Shown: in pieces, positions 1 through 10,340 of the stretch
Layout of the letters: each line of letters begins with the position of its first letter
Position numbering within the stretch: position 1 is the stretch's first letter
Assembly: GCF_023347295.1 (NCBI RefSeq)
Contig: NZ_CP094469.1
Span: 1,054,001 to 1,118,000 of the forward strand
DNA: 64,000 nt
Source: Faecalibacterium sp. I3-3-33
GTDB lineage: Bacteria > Bacillota > Clostridia > Oscillospirales > Ruminococcaceae
Direction: 5' to 3'
Notes under the pieces: generated by a model
What the model was told of the DNA's origin: nothing
The model's input: only the letters and a program-made list of their open reading frames with translations
The model's database searches: none
Translations under genes and position numbers: made by a program

Positions 1-2
1 TC

Positions 3-107
3 AAGCGAGTCCTTGCACTTCTGAAAAAGATGCGCGAAGATGTTGATGTCCAAATCGCTGACGAAAAAGAAAAGCAGGAGCAGCTTGCGGTGGAAACTGA
101 GCTGTAG
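3..107 (+). CDS. C-terminal end of an ICE protein (partial)
   Basis: An open frame runs from the window edge to a TAG at 105-107. The visible 34 residues are charged and helical, rich in Lys and Glu. The gene begins outside the window. Its position just before the conjugation helicase block suggests a conjugation gene, but the family cannot be named from this tail. Confidence 0.5.
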   Translation, partial: KRVLALLKKMREDVDVQIADEKEKQEQLAVETEL

Positions 108-176
108 GGTTGGAGTGTTCGCTTATGTAATATGCTCAATTCGACAACTCGGAATTTGACAAAGGAACGTGACCAT

Positions 177-434
177 ATGAAAAACAACAGCCCGCAAAAG
201 CACGCTTTCATTTCTTGTCTCATCTTGGTAACAGGAATATTGCTCGTGGTAATAGGCGCAATGACAACAAAGGAGTACAAAATCAACCTGTGCCTGTTAA
301 TCGGTGCAATAGTTGTTATTGGCGGCATTGTATATCATCTCATTATGATGAAATGTCCTTATTGTGGCTGCTCGCTTGTTGGTTATAGACCAATCCCTAA
401 AGAGTGCCCAAAGTGTCATAAAAAGTTTGAATAA
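177..434 (+). CDS. Small membrane protein with C-terminal zinc ribbon
   Basis: The 85-residue product has two hydrophobic segments (about residues 12-32 and 38-57) followed by a CPYC...CPKC pair that looks like a zinc ribbon facing the cytoplasm. I chose the ATG at 177 because an AAAGGA ribosome binding site lies at 161; a longer frame opens at 132 without such a site. It stands between the unknown ICE gene and the helicase and is followed by a terminator. The function is unknown. Confidence 0.6.
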   Translation: MKNNSPQKHAFISCLILVTGILLVVIGAMTTKEYKINLCLLIGAIVVIGGIVYHLIMMKCPYCGCSLVGYRPIPKECPKCHKKFE

Positions 435-458
435 TAATCGATCTTTATTACATCCCTT

Positions 459-492
459 GCGGGCAACCCCAAAACGGTTGCCCGCTATTTTT
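459..492 (+). terminator. Rho-independent terminator
   Basis: A 10-bp perfect stem (GCGGGCAACC at 459-468, GGTTGCCCGC at 476-485) with a 7-nt loop is followed by TATTTTTA. It separates the small zinc-ribbon gene from the helicase gene. Confidence 0.8.
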
Positions 493-522
493 ATACCCTA
501 AAATCTGAAAAAGGAGGCCAAA

Positions 523-3500
523 ATGCCAAGCAAAACCGAAGAATACCTTGCCCTTGCCCAGCGCACGGCGAACGGCTTGACTCGGTACTGGGAAAGCTGG
601 ACGGATTACCTGACCACTGCATCCCGGCTGTACAAGTACAGTTTTGCAGACCAGTTGATGATCTACGCTCAGCGACCCGATGCCACAGCCTGCGCCGATT
701 ACGACATCTGGAACAACCGCATGAACCGGTATGTCCGGCGTGGCTCCAAGGGCATCGCCCTGTTGGACGAATCCAGCGGATACCCGCGTCTGCACTATGT
801 GTTTGATGTGTCGGACACCGGAGTACGGCGCAATTCTCGCGACCCGGAACGATGGGAAATGAATGACGACCTTTTCAAGCCGGTGTCTGAGATGCTGACC
901 GCAGAATACGGCATCAGCCATGAACGGCTCAGCCAGCAGCTCGTAAATATTGCGGAGAAGCTGGTTAACGATTATTGGGACAACAACAGCGGCGACATCC
1001 TCAACATCGTTGACGGCTCTTTCTTTGATGATTATGATAGTAGTGGAAAGGAACTTCAGTTCAAGGCCGCTGCGACAATGAGCGTCACCTACACTCTATT
1101 AGAACGATGCGGGTTTGAACCGGAAGGCTACTTTGACAAGGATGACTTTCAGGCCATCCACACCTTTTCCACACCCGATGCAGTCTATGCGCTGGGTGCC
1201 GCTACCAGCGACATCAGCCGCGAGGTCTTACGCAAAATCGAGCGCACCGTAAAAACCACCATCCGCCGCCGAAACAATGAAAGGAGTCAGCATGAATATG
1301 AGCAGCAATCTGAACTACACGCAGACCGGGGATTACCTTCTCCCGAACCTGACCCTGAACCAGCCCCGGAAGCCGCTGGGCAAGTACGGCAGGCTGTGCC
1401 GGACGTATCTGATGAACCATCGCCCGGTACTGTACAACACGATGCTCCTGAACGGGAGCCTGTACCCGCACCTGATGGAGGTGGAGCAGACGGCAGAGAG
1501 CCGGATGCAGCAGATGATGGCCGAACTGCTGAAGCAGAACCCGGCCCCGGACAAAGCGCAGAACCAACTGATGTGGGTGCAGCACATGAACAGTCTGAAA
1601 GCGCAGGCAGAGGAACTGGTGATGACGGAGCTGATCTACAGCTAAGTTTTCTGGATGCCGTCCTCCCCACCGAAGCCCAGCAAATCGAAAAAATCGACCG
1701 AGCGGAGAGCGAAAAAACGCCCTCCGCTTTTGTTTTGTCGCAGGCTGAAATTGAAAACGAACTGCGTAAGCATGGTTCTGGGTTTGCAGGTGGCAAGCAG
1801 CGCATTATGACACTGTACCAGACCCAGCCTGACCGCAAACTCCGTGCCAAAGCACTGGCAAAGGAGTACGGCATTGGTGGGCACTCCCACGATTTTCTGG
1901 ACGGAAGCCGGGGTTTTGTGAACCACGACTGGAAGGGACTGGAATTTGACCATTACCCTGACCACCAGAAAATCACCCTGAAATGGGCGCAGGTGGAAAA
2001 GTATATCGACCTGATGATCCAGTCCGACCGCTACCTGACGGACAAGGAGAAGGAGCATTACACGCCCCCTGCGCCTGTCAGCGTAAAGCCGGATGGTGCC
2101 ATAGATCATGCCAAAAACCTGATTCGGGAATTTTGTCAGGAGGAATACGACTCTGAGCCGAACTTTTCCGACCTATCCAAGATTGGCATTGCCTACACCC
2201 ACGCCACCGACGAGGACATTCCCATTCAGGTCAACGTGGATCTGGTGGGGTATCGAGTGGAGCGGTATCTGGGCGAGGTATTGATAGATGAGCGGCAGTA
2301 CGAAAGTCTGGAAGATCTGACCGAAACCGAGTTGGAGGCTCTGGATTTTTCGGAACTGGTCAGCGTTACGGACGAAGAACTGGAGCATTATCACAGCAAG
2401 GCGGAGGAACGCCCGGCACTGCTGCCGCTGGATGCCGCCACCGAGTACAATGCCCTGAAGGAGCAGCACCCGGATGCGCTGGTGGGCTTTGAGCAGAACG
2501 GACAGTTTGAGTTTTACGCAGATGACGCGCAAAAAGTCAGTGAACTTCTGGGCGGCAAACTTCTGGAAAAAGAAACAGCACTGGGCACCGTCCCGGTCAT
2601 CGGCTTTCCCCGCGACCAGTGGGCATACCGTGCCAAACAACTGTGGCAGTGCGGCGAGAACATCTACCTTGCCGGGCTGAACGAGGATGGCACCCACCAC
2701 CAAACCAAGTATCTGCGCCGGGAGGACTATCTGCCGCTGGGCACTACCATCCACATGGAGGGGCGAGCATTCCGGGTGGATAACGTCAATTTCGGCAAGG
2801 ACAGTGTGACCCTGCAGGATGTGGCACTGGCAGAAATGCGGATGCCTATTTTCCGGGAAGAGCCGCTGGCTCTTGTCCGGGAGTTGTACGAGCAGGAACA
2901 GGATGTGATGGAACACCCCCTGCCCGATTATAAGGTCGGTGACAGTGTTATCGTTGACCTTCCTACCCGAACCATCGAAGGAACAATCGGCTATGTGGGC
3001 GAAACGGATGTTCGCATCGACACCAGCGCACAGGGGCAGTCGTGGGATAACGAAGTTATCAACAAACGACAATTCGAGGATGGCTTGCGGCAGAATGAAC
3101 AGGTTACTACGCAGCCAGATGATACTGTAAAAACGGTTGCCATATACCCTGCTGAAGAAAACCGTATGCCTTATGATATTGTGATCCAGACGATTGGCTC
3201 AAAATCACCTGCTCTGGATGCAGTTGAACCGGAACGATCCACACTTGAACTTGCCGGGAACTTCCACATCACGGATGATGATTTGGGTGTCGGAGGCCCC
3301 AAACAGAAATTTGCCCGGAACATCGAAGCCATCCGTACCCTGTTCAAGCTGGAAGAAGAGCATCGGGGTGCCACCGCCGAGGAACAGCAGGTACTTTCGC
3401 AATATGTGGGCTGGGGCGGTCTGGCAGATGCCTTTGACCCCAATAAGGACGGCTGGGCAAAAGAGTGTGCCGAACTGAAAGGGCTGCTTTCCGAGGACGA

Positions 3501-6453
3501 ATACGCCGCCGCCCGTTCCAGCACCCTGAACGCCCACTACACCAGCCCCACCGTGATCCGTAGTATTTACGATGCGGTGGAGCGCATGGGTTTCCGCAGC
3601 GGTAACATTCTGGAACCTAGTATGGGCGTGGGCAACTTCTTTGGAATGCTGCCGGACAGCATGGCAGACAGCCGCTTATACGGCGTGGAGTTGGATTCCA
3701 TCACCGGGCGCATTGCGAAAAAACTGTACCCGCAGGCTGACATTACTGTGGCTGGCTTTGAGACCACCGACCGCCGTGATTTTTATGACCTCGCTGTCGG
3801 CAACGTGCCCTTTGGTCAATACAGAGCCAACGACAAGGCGTACAACAAACTTGGTTTTAGCATCCACAATTATTTCTTTGCAAAAGCCATCGACCAAGTG
3901 CGTCCGGGCGGCATCGTTGCCTTTGTCACATCTCGCTACACCATGGACAGCAAGGACAGCACCGCTCGCAAACACATGGCAGAGCGAGCCGACCTGCTGG
4001 GTGCGATCCGTCTGCCCAACAATGCGTTCAAGGCGAATGCAGGCACAGAGGTCGTCAGCGATATTATCTTTTTGCAGAAGCGTGACCGCCCTGCGGACAT
4101 TGAGCCTGCATGGGTGCAGCTTGGCAAGACCGAGGACGGCTTTGCCATCAACCAGTATTTCGTAGACCACCCGGAGATGGTTCTGGGCGAACTGACGATG
4201 GAAAGCACCCAGTACGGTCACGGCCTGACCGTTGCGCCCATCGAGGGCACCAGTCTTGCAGAGCAGCTTGCCGAGGCGGTGCAGCACATCGAGGGACAGT
4301 ATGCCGCCGCCGAGGTGGACACTCCCGACATTGCCGAGGAAGAAGCCGCCCGGCGCACCCTGCCTGCCGACCCGGACGTGAAGAACTTTTCCTACACGGT
4401 GGTGGACGGCGAGGTGTTCTACCGGGAAAACTCCGTGATGACGCAGGTGGAACTGTCCGACACTGCCAAGGGACGTGTCACCGGCATGGTGGAACTGCGG
4501 CAGATCGTCAATGACCTGATTCAGCAGCAGTTGGAGGACTATCCCGATGCCGACATTAAGGCAACGCAGGAGCGTTTGAACATCGCCTACGATGCCTTTA
4601 CCGCAAAGTACGGTCTGCTGAACGACCGCAAAAACGGGCGGCTATTTGAGCAGGATTCCTCCGACTATCTGCTCTGTTCGCTGGAAAATCTGGACGAGCA
4701 GGGTCAGCTTAAATCCAAGGCAGCGATGTTCACCAAGCGTACCATTCGCCCGGAGCGCAACGTCACCAGTGTGGATACCCCTAGCGAAGCGTTGGCGGTG
4801 TCCATCGGAGAACGCGGCAAGGTGGATTTACCCTATATGGCAGAACTGCTGGGCACCCCCGGTGACTATGGGCGCATTACCGCCGAACTTTCCGGCGTGA
4901 TCTTCAAGGACCCTGCCGCCGACCCTACCGACCCGGAAGCAGGCTGGCAGATGGCAGACGAGTACCTGTCCGGCGATGTCCGGGCAAAGCTGCGGATGGC
5001 GCAGTTTGCGGCAGAGACCAACCCGGAATTTGCCGTCAATGTGGATGCGCTGACCAAAGCGCAGCCCAAAGATCTGGAGGCATCTGAAATTGATGTGCGG
5101 CTGGGTGCTACTTGGTTGGACCCGGACATTATCCAGAAGTTTATGACCGAGACTTTCCAGATTCCCTACTATCTACGCCATGCAGTCAAAGTGAGATATT
5201 CTCCCTATACTGCCGAGTGGCGTGTGGAGGGCAAAACGGCCACGGGACGTGGCGATATTATCTCTTCCGAAACCTACGGTACATCCCGCGCCAACGCCTA
5301 CAAGATTCTGGAAGAAACCCTGAACCTGAAAGATGTCCGCATCTACGACACCATCGAGGATGCCGAGGGCAAGCCCAAGCGTGTGCTGAACAAACGGGAG
5401 ACCATGCTGGCGCAGCAGAAACAGCAGGTCATCAAGGACGCTTTCGCCAACTGGATCTGGCAGGACCCCCAGCGGCGCATTGCGCTGGTGAAACAATACA
5501 ACGAGCTGTTCAACTCTACCCGCCCCCGTGAATACGATGGCTCCCACATCAAATTCGTGGGCATGAACCCGGAGATCACCCTCCGGGAGCACCAGCGCAA
5601 CGCCATCGCTCATGTGCTTTATGGCGGTAATACGCTGCTTGCGCACGAAGTTGGTGCGGGCAAAACCTACGAAATGGCGGCGTCTGCTATGGAAGCAAAA
5701 CGCCTTGGTTTGTGCCAAAAATCGCTGTTCGTGGTGCCCAATCACCTGACAGAGCAGTGGGCTTCGGAGTTTCTGAACCTCTACCCCAACGCCAAACTTT
5801 TAGTGGCACGGCGCAAGGACTTTGAAACTGCCAATCGCAAAAAGTTCTGCGCCCGCATCGCCACCGGCGACTACGATGCCGTCATTATCGGGCATAGCCA
5901 GTTTGAGCGTATTCCGCTGTCCTTTGAGCGGCAGGAGCGCATCATTCAGGAGCAAATTTATGAAACGCTTGCCGCCATCAATGAGCTGAAAGTCCACGCA
6001 GGCGAGAATTTCTCCATCAAGCAGATGGAAAAGACCCGGAAAACGCTGGAAACCAAGCTGGAAAAACTGCGCTCCGATGAGCGAAAGGATGATGTGATCA
6101 CCTTTGAGCAACTGGGCGTTGACAGGCTTTTTGTGGACGAAAGCCATTTTTACAAGAACCTCTTTTTGACCACAAAAATGCGGAATGTCGCAGGATTATC
6201 CACTAGTGAAGCGCAAAAATCCAGCGATATGTTTGGCAAGTGCCGCTATCTGGACGAGATTACCGGCGGGCGGGGCGTGGTGTTCGCTACCGGCACCCCC
6301 GTGAGCAACTCCATGACCGAGTTGTACACGGTCATGCGGTACTTGCAATACAGCACCTTGCAGCAGAAAAAGCTGACCCACTTCGACTGCTGGGCATCCA
6401 CCTTTGGTGAGACGACCACGGCCATTGAGCTTGCCCCGGAAGGCTATACTTAA
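523..6453 (+). pseudogene. ICE helicase/methylase, 5' part, split by a nested transposon
   Basis: This is the giant antirestriction-like/methylase/SNF2 protein of Tn1549-type ICEs. An ArdC-N-like domain is seen near residues 30-110, a Pro/Glu-rich linker at about 257-374, an N6-methylase-like domain near 1030-1140 (EPSMGVGNFF, then GNVPFGQY), and the first helicase lobe with Walker A (VGAGKTYEM, about 1709) and a DESHF box (about 1870). The start is ATG 523 after AAAGGAGG. The native reading ends at base 6440; codons up to 6453 come from the inserted element. The second lobe is at 18793-20470. The split protein lacks motifs V-VI and should not work as a helicase unless the insert excises. Confidence 0.9.
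1292..1645 (+). CDS. tnpV: TnpV-family protein encoded inside the helicase gene in another frame
   Basis: The 117-residue product reads YLLPNLTLNQ..., GKYGRLCRTYLMNHRP, a helical middle, and WVQHMNSLKAQAEELVMTEL at the end. It shares this layout over its whole length with the second TnpV at 8608-8997. It begins at ATG 1292, six to seven bases after GAAAGGAG, and ends at TAA 1643-1645. It lies wholly within the helicase gene but one frame over, so the same DNA encodes two proteins. TnpV is known from Tn4451 as a small protein of unclear role. The family match and private ribosome binding site favour a real gene; translation is not proven. Confidence 0.75.
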   Translation: MNMSSNLNYTQTGDYLLPNLTLNQPRKPLGKYGRLCRTYLMNHRPVLYNTMLLNGSLYPHLMEVEQTAESRMQQMMAELLKQNPAPDKAQNQLMWVQHMNSLKAQAEELVMTELIYS

Positions 6454-6478
6454 TCAGGACAATAAATTTGATTGTCCT
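6441..6478 (+). promoter_or_regulatory. Left end of nested transposon: -10 box and dyad
   Basis: TATACT at 6445-6450 has no -35 box in the integrated state (CCATTG is at the right distance). In the circular form it lies 17 bp from TTGACG of the right end. Just inside is an inverted repeat, AGGACAAT (6456-6463) and ATTGTCCT (6471-6478), upstream of the tnpX ribosome binding site; it could be an operator or recombinase binding site. Confidence 0.7.
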
Positions 6479-6514
6479 AAATTGAAAGATTCCATAAGAA
6501 AGGAGGTAGAGCAA

Positions 6515-8611
6515 ATGCCGAAAATACAAAAAATCACCGCACTCTATGAGCGTTTGTCAAGAGATGATGATCTTGCTGGCGAATCCAATTCCATCACCAA
6601 CCAAAAGAAATATCTGGAAGATTACGCCAAAAAGAACGGCTTCAAGAACATCTGCCATTTTACAGATGATGGCTTTTCAGGTGTGAATTTCAATCGTCCC
6701 GGCTTTCAATCGCTGATAAAAGAAGTAGAAGCAGGAAATGTTGAAACGCTGATTGTTAAGGACATGAGCCGCTTAGGACGAAATTATCTGCAAGTCGGTT
6801 TTTATACGGAAGTTCTGTTCCCACAGAAAAACGTCCGATTCCTTGCAATCAACAACAGCATCGACAGCAACAATGCTTCAGACAATGATTTTGCTCCGTT
6901 TTTGAATATTATGAACGAATGGTATGCCAAAGACACGAGCAATAAAATCAAGGCTGTGTTCGATGCCCGGATGAAAGATGGAAAACGTTGCAGCGGCTCT
7001 ATTCCGTATGGATATAACCGTTTGCCGAACGACAAGCAGACACTTGTTGTTGATCCGGTGGCATCCGAAGTCGTAAAGCGCATTTTTCTTCTTGCGAACG
7101 AAGGAAAAAGCCCACGGACAATCGCAGAACTGTTGACAGAGGAAAAAGTCCTGATTCCTGCTGCATACGCAAAGAAATATCACCCGGAGCAGTACAATGG
7201 GACAAAGTTCTCCAATCCGTACCTGTGGGGCACCTCCTCCGTAAGAACAATTTTAGGTCGGCAGGAATATCTGGGACACACTGTTTTACGAAAATCTGTA
7301 AGCACAAATTTCAAACTTCACAAGAGAAAAGAAACAGACGAAGATGAACAGTATGTTTTCCAGAACACGCATGAACCGATTATACCGCAAGAACTTTGGG
7401 ATAGTGTTCAGAAACGCAGATGCCGAGTGAATCGTGCTTCTGCTTGGGGAACGCACACCAACCGTTTAAGCGGGTATCTGTATTGTGCCGATTGCGGCAG
7501 AAGATTGACCTTGCAAACACACTACAGTAAAAAGGATGGGTCTACTCAATATTCTTATCGTTGTGGTGGATATGCAAGTCGGGTGAATAGCTGCACTGCC
7601 CATTCAATCAGTGCCGATAATGTTGAAGCCCTGATATTGGCATCGGTCAAACGCTTTTCGAGATTTGTTCTAAAAGATGAAGAAACCTTCGCTTTGGAAC
7701 TGCAATCCCTTTGGAAAGAGAAACGTGAAGAAAAGCCGAAGCAGAATCAATCAGAATTGAAACGTTGCCAAAAACGCTATGATGAGCTTTCTGCCCTTAT
7801 TCGTAGCCTGTACGAAAATCTTATGTCTGGACTGTTGCCCGAACGACAGTACAAGCAGCTGATGGCACAGTATGATAGCGAGCAGGCAGAATTGGAAACG
7901 AAAATGGAAACGATGAAATCCGAAATTGCCGAAGATAAATCAAGTTCTGCTGATATTCAGAATTTTATTTCGCTGATTCGCAAGTGCAAAAATCCAACAG
8001 AAATCTCCGATTCAATGTTTAACGAACTTGTCGATAAGATCGTTGTTTATGAAGCCGAGGGTACAGGCAACGCCCGCACACAAAAGGTTGACATTTATTT
8101 TAACTATGTAGGTCAAGTCGATATTGCTTATACCGAGGAAGAACTTGCCGAATTGAAAGCACAGAAGGAGCAGGAAGAACAGCAGCGCATGGAAAAGCAA
8201 CGCAAACGTGAAAAAGCCTACCGAGAAAAACGAAAGGCAAAGAAAATCGCTGAAAACGGTGGCGAGATCATTAAAACCAAAACGTGTCCGCACTGCGGGA
8301 AGGAGTTTACACCTACGAGCAACCGACAACTTTTCTGTTCAAGAGACTGCTGGAATCAGGCAAGACAGGAGCAAAAGAAAGCCGATAGAGAAGCCGAAAG
8401 AGGAAATCATTACTACCGGCAACGTATCTGCGCCGTGTGCGGTCATTCCTACTGGCCTACACACAGCCAGCAGGAATTTTGTTCCGATGAGTGCAGGAGA
8501 ATTAACCACAACAGGAAAACCTTGGAATTCTATCACAAGAAAAAAGAAAATCCAAAACCTGACCCAGAAGCAGTCCCAACGCCGAAACCAAAGGAGGATA
8601 ATGCAGCATGA
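6515..8611 (+). CDS. tnpX: Large serine recombinase (TnpX type)
   Basis: The 698-residue enzyme would excise and insert the nested transposon through a circular form. The resolvase domain begins with ALYERLSRDD, where Ser15 is the expected nucleophile; a recombinase domain follows, then a zinc ribbon (CADCG...C...C, about 325-375) and a long coiled coil (about 405-600). The C-terminus has two further Cys clusters (CPHCGKEF...C...C and CAVCGHSY...C...C), like short zinc fingers. The start is ATG 6515 after AGGAGGT at 6501; the frame is open further upstream only because it crosses the insertion junction. It overlaps tnpV by four bases. Confidence 0.92.
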   Translation: MPKIQKITALYERLSRDDDLAGESNSITNQKKYLEDYAKKNGFKNICHFTDDGFSGVNFNRPGFQSLIKEVEAGNVETLIVKDMSRLGRNYLQVGFYTEVLFPQKNVRFLAINNSIDSNNASDNDFAPFLNIMNEWYAKDTSNKIKAVFDARMKDGKRCSGSIPYGYNRLPNDKQTLVVDPVASEVVKRIFLLANEGKSPRTIAELLTEEKVLIPAAYAKKYHPEQYNGTKFSNPYLWGTSSVRTILGRQEYLGHTVLRKSVSTNFKLHKRKETDEDEQYVFQNTHEPIIPQELWDSVQKRRCRVNRASAWGTHTNRLSGYLYCADCGRRLTLQTHYSKKDGSTQYSYRCGGYASRVNSCTAHSISADNVEALILASVKRFSRFVLKDEETFALELQSLWKEKREEKPKQNQSELKRCQKRYDELSALIRSLYENLMSGLLPERQYKQLMAQYDSEQAELETKMETMKSEIAEDKSSSADIQNFISLIRKCKNPTEISDSMFNELVDKIVVYEAEGTGNARTQKVDIYFNYVGQVDIAYTEEELAELKAQKEQEEQQRMEKQRKREKAYREKRKAKKIAENGGEIIKTKTCPHCGKEFTPTSNRQLFCSRDCWNQARQEQKKADREAERGNHYYRQRICAVCGHSYWPTHSQQEFCSDECRRINHNRKTLEFYHKKKENPKPDPEAVPTPKPKEDNAA

Positions 8612-8997
8612 CTACCATGAAAAATTCCATCCATGACAACGCCAACGGTCTGGACTACACCCTTGTCAATGACCACTATCTGCCGAACCTGACCGCAGCA
8701 GCCCCGACAGAACAGCACCCCACCGGGCGGTGGGGCCGCTTACATAAAAGGTATCTGAAAGAACATCATCCCATCCGGTACAATCAACTGCTCCTGTCCG
8801 GGGAACTGGGTAGCTACATTGCCAAGCTGGACAAACAGTCCGAAGAGCAGCTTGCATTGACCGTCCGGCAGATGCAGGAAGCCGAGGGCGTGACCGAAGC
8901 CCTGAAAGCTGCCAATCAACTGGAGTGGGTGCGCCGGATGAACAGCATCCGCAACCGTGCCGAGGAAATCATCAAGTCTGAGCTGATTTTTGTATAA
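8608..8997 (+). CDS. tnpV: TnpV-family protein
   Basis: The 129-residue product has the TnpV pattern: YLPNLTAAAP near the start, GRWGRLHKRYLKEHHP in the middle and LEWVRRMNSIRNRAEEIIKS at the end. It starts at ATG 8608, which overlaps the tnpX stop (ATGA), after AAAGGAGG at 8590, so the two are translationally coupled. The role of TnpV is not known. It is a diverged relative of the overprinted copy at 1292-1645. Confidence 0.85.
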   Translation: MTTMKNSIHDNANGLDYTLVNDHYLPNLTAAAPTEQHPTGRWGRLHKRYLKEHHPIRYNQLLLSGELGSYIAKLDKQSEEQLALTVRQMQEAEGVTEALKAANQLEWVRRMNSIRNRAEEIIKSELIFV

Positions 8998-9010
8998 GGA
9001 GGTGCCCACG

Positions 9011-9310
9011 ATGGCTGTGCTGAAATGGATGCTGAAACTTGCCCTTTTTCCGCTGCTTTTGCTGCTGATTCTGGCGCAGTGGGTGGGCATCTTCCTCACG
9101 ACCTTCTCCACGATCCTGACGAATCTGCTGGCGGGACTGTTCTTTTTCGTGGCGCTTGCAAGCTGGGTCATGAAGCTGGCAGACGGCGGCGAAGTCCTGA
9201 AAATGCTGATTACCGCATTTGTGGTTTTCGTCCTGCCTTACATAGCGATAGCTGCTATCGCAAAAATCTCCTTTTTCGCTGAGGAACTCCGGGATTTTCT
9301 CCAATCCTGA
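9011..9310 (+). CDS. Small hydrophobic ICE-type membrane protein
   Basis: The 99-residue product has three to four hydrophobic stretches (about 8-35, 38-52, 62-85) and no charged domain of note. I chose ATG 9011 because AAGGAGG lies at 8996; an upstream start at 8990 would sit before the ribosome binding site. It resembles in size and layout the small membrane protein at 20902. Such proteins are common in Tn1549-like elements, with no established function. Confidence 0.65.
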   Translation: MAVLKWMLKLALFPLLLLLILAQWVGIFLTTFSTILTNLLAGLFFFVALASWVMKLADGGEVLKMLITAFVVFVLPYIAIAAIAKISFFAEELRDFLQS

Positions 9311-9317
9311 GTTCAAG

Positions 9318-9352
9318 ACCGTCCTGCGCAATGCACGGCGGTCTTTTTGTTA
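9318..9352 (+). terminator. Possible terminator after the small membrane gene
   Basis: AGACCG and CGGTCT form a short GC-rich stem with a long, partly paired loop, followed by TTTTTG. It lies in the 92-base gap between two small genes. Confidence 0.5.
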
Positions 9353-9402
9353 CATCGGGTCTGCACAAGGCAGACCATTTTTTAATACGGAGGTACAAGC
9401 CT

Positions 9403-9726
9403 ATGAAACTGACGTTTGAAGAAAAGAAGCTGCTCTACACCTATGGCTGCGCCAATCTGGAGTTGACCCGCAAGCGGCTGTACGAGATTGCCGGGCTGAC
9501 GGTTGACCCCAATCAGAACAAGCTGGTGTATGACTTCTACCGGAAGCTGGAGGACGAAACGCTGCATCTGGAACGCTGGTATGACCAGATGTTCTACTTC
9601 GTCCGTTCCGAGATGGAGTGCTATGCCGGGATGGAGAAGCTGGCGCAGGACATCGAACGTGATGAGGATTGGGGGCCTGAGATGTTTGAGGAGGACGAAG
9701 ATGACGAATACACTGATGCCGTGTAA
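9403..9726 (+). CDS. Conserved hypothetical protein of mobile elements
   Basis: The 107-residue acidic, helical product begins MKLTFEEKKLLYTYG and ends in a run of Asp and Glu. The start is ATG 9403 after TACGGAGG at 9386; the frame is open upstream without a ribosome binding site. It overlaps the next small gene by 26 bases. No domain with a known activity is visible. Its position between tnpV and the cargo suggests an accessory protein of the transposon. Confidence 0.65.
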   Translation: MKLTFEEKKLLYTYGCANLELTRKRLYEIAGLTVDPNQNKLVYDFYRKLEDETLHLERWYDQMFYFVRSEMECYAGMEKLAQDIERDEDWGPEMFEEDEDDEYTDAV

Positions 9727-9910
9727 GCTGGAAACCATGATTTACGCTATCGGAGACGGAACTTACAGCGTGTTCACGCTGAATTCCGACTTACAGAAGC
9801 AGCTTGCCGACCTTGCTGTTCAGCATCCGAAGATGTGCTGGAATCAAAAAAGTAGTGGCATGGCAGGCCAACAGTATCGGTTAAATTCAGAAGTGAAAAT
9901 TTATATCTGA
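9701..9910 (+). CDS. Small hypothetical protein
   Basis: The frame gives 69 residues containing MIYAIGDGTYSVFTLNSDLQ, a compact beta-rich stretch. ATG 9701 follows GAGGACGAAG; in-frame ATGs at 9716 and 9737 are possible later starts. The frame overlaps the previous gene and ends just before a strong hairpin. Its C-terminus may be cut by the arrival of the cargo block at about 9911. No function can be given. Confidence 0.45.
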   Translation: MTNTLMPCKLETMIYAIGDGTYSVFTLNSDLQKQLADLAVQHPKMCWNQKSSGMAGQQYRLNSEVKIYI

Positions 9911-9920
9911 GTATTCTTCT

Positions 9921-9952
9921 CGAAGATGCCGAAGTTGTTTCCGGCATCTTCG
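9921..9952. terminator. Strong hairpin at the left edge of the defence cargo
   Basis: CGAAGATGCCG (9921-9931) pairs with CGGCATCTTCG (9942-9952) across a 10-base loop. No T-run follows on the plus strand, so it may be a weak terminator, an insulator or a remnant of cargo insertion. Confidence 0.5.
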
Positions 9953-10033
9953 TACATAAAATGTAACAATCACCAAATTTGAGCAATCATTTATGTTGAA
10001 TCTGCTTATATTCTGCCTGTCATTAACGAAAAA

Positions 10034-10062
10034 TTGAAAAAATCCCATTTGTGTGATATACT
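10034..10062 (+). promoter_or_regulatory. Promoter of the defence operon
   Basis: TTGAAA (10034-10039), a 17-base spacer and TATACT (10057-10062) form a near-consensus sigma-A promoter 36 bases before the GTG start of the HTH gene. It is the only good promoter seen before the restriction-modification genes, so it probably drives all five. Confidence 0.75.
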
Positions 10063-10097
10063 TTCATAATAATGAATGACAAAGGTGGTGATATATA

Positions 10098-10340
10098 GTG
10101 GCAGTAACATACAAACGATTATTTCACCTGATGATTGACCGAAACATTTCCAACACTGAGCTTATTTCAAAAGCAGGTGTTAGTGCTAATATTTTCACCC
10201 GTATGAAAAGAAATCAGTATATCGCATTGGACTCAATTGAAAAAATATGTTCCGTGTTAGACTGCCAAGTTGATGACATCTTGGAGTTTACGTCAGATGG
10301 CAGTGATGACCAATCAAAAGGAGATGTAAAAGATGAATGA
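10098..10340 (+). CDS. Small Cro/C1-type HTH regulator, possible controller of the R-M operon
   Basis: The 80-residue protein is almost entirely a helix-turn-helix domain (SNTELISKAGVSANIFTRMK) followed by an acidic tail. It starts with GTG 10098 after AAAGGTGG. Its stop overlaps the start of the endonuclease gene by eight bases. In many type II systems a small HTH C protein stands directly before R and controls it; the size, place and overlap fit that arrangement. The sequence looks more like the general HTH_26/YozG group than a classic C protein, so the role is inferred. Confidence 0.75.
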   Translation: MAVTYKRLFHLMIDRNISNTELISKAGVSANIFTRMKRNQYIALDSIEKICSVLDCQVDDILEFTSDGSDDQSKGDVKDE

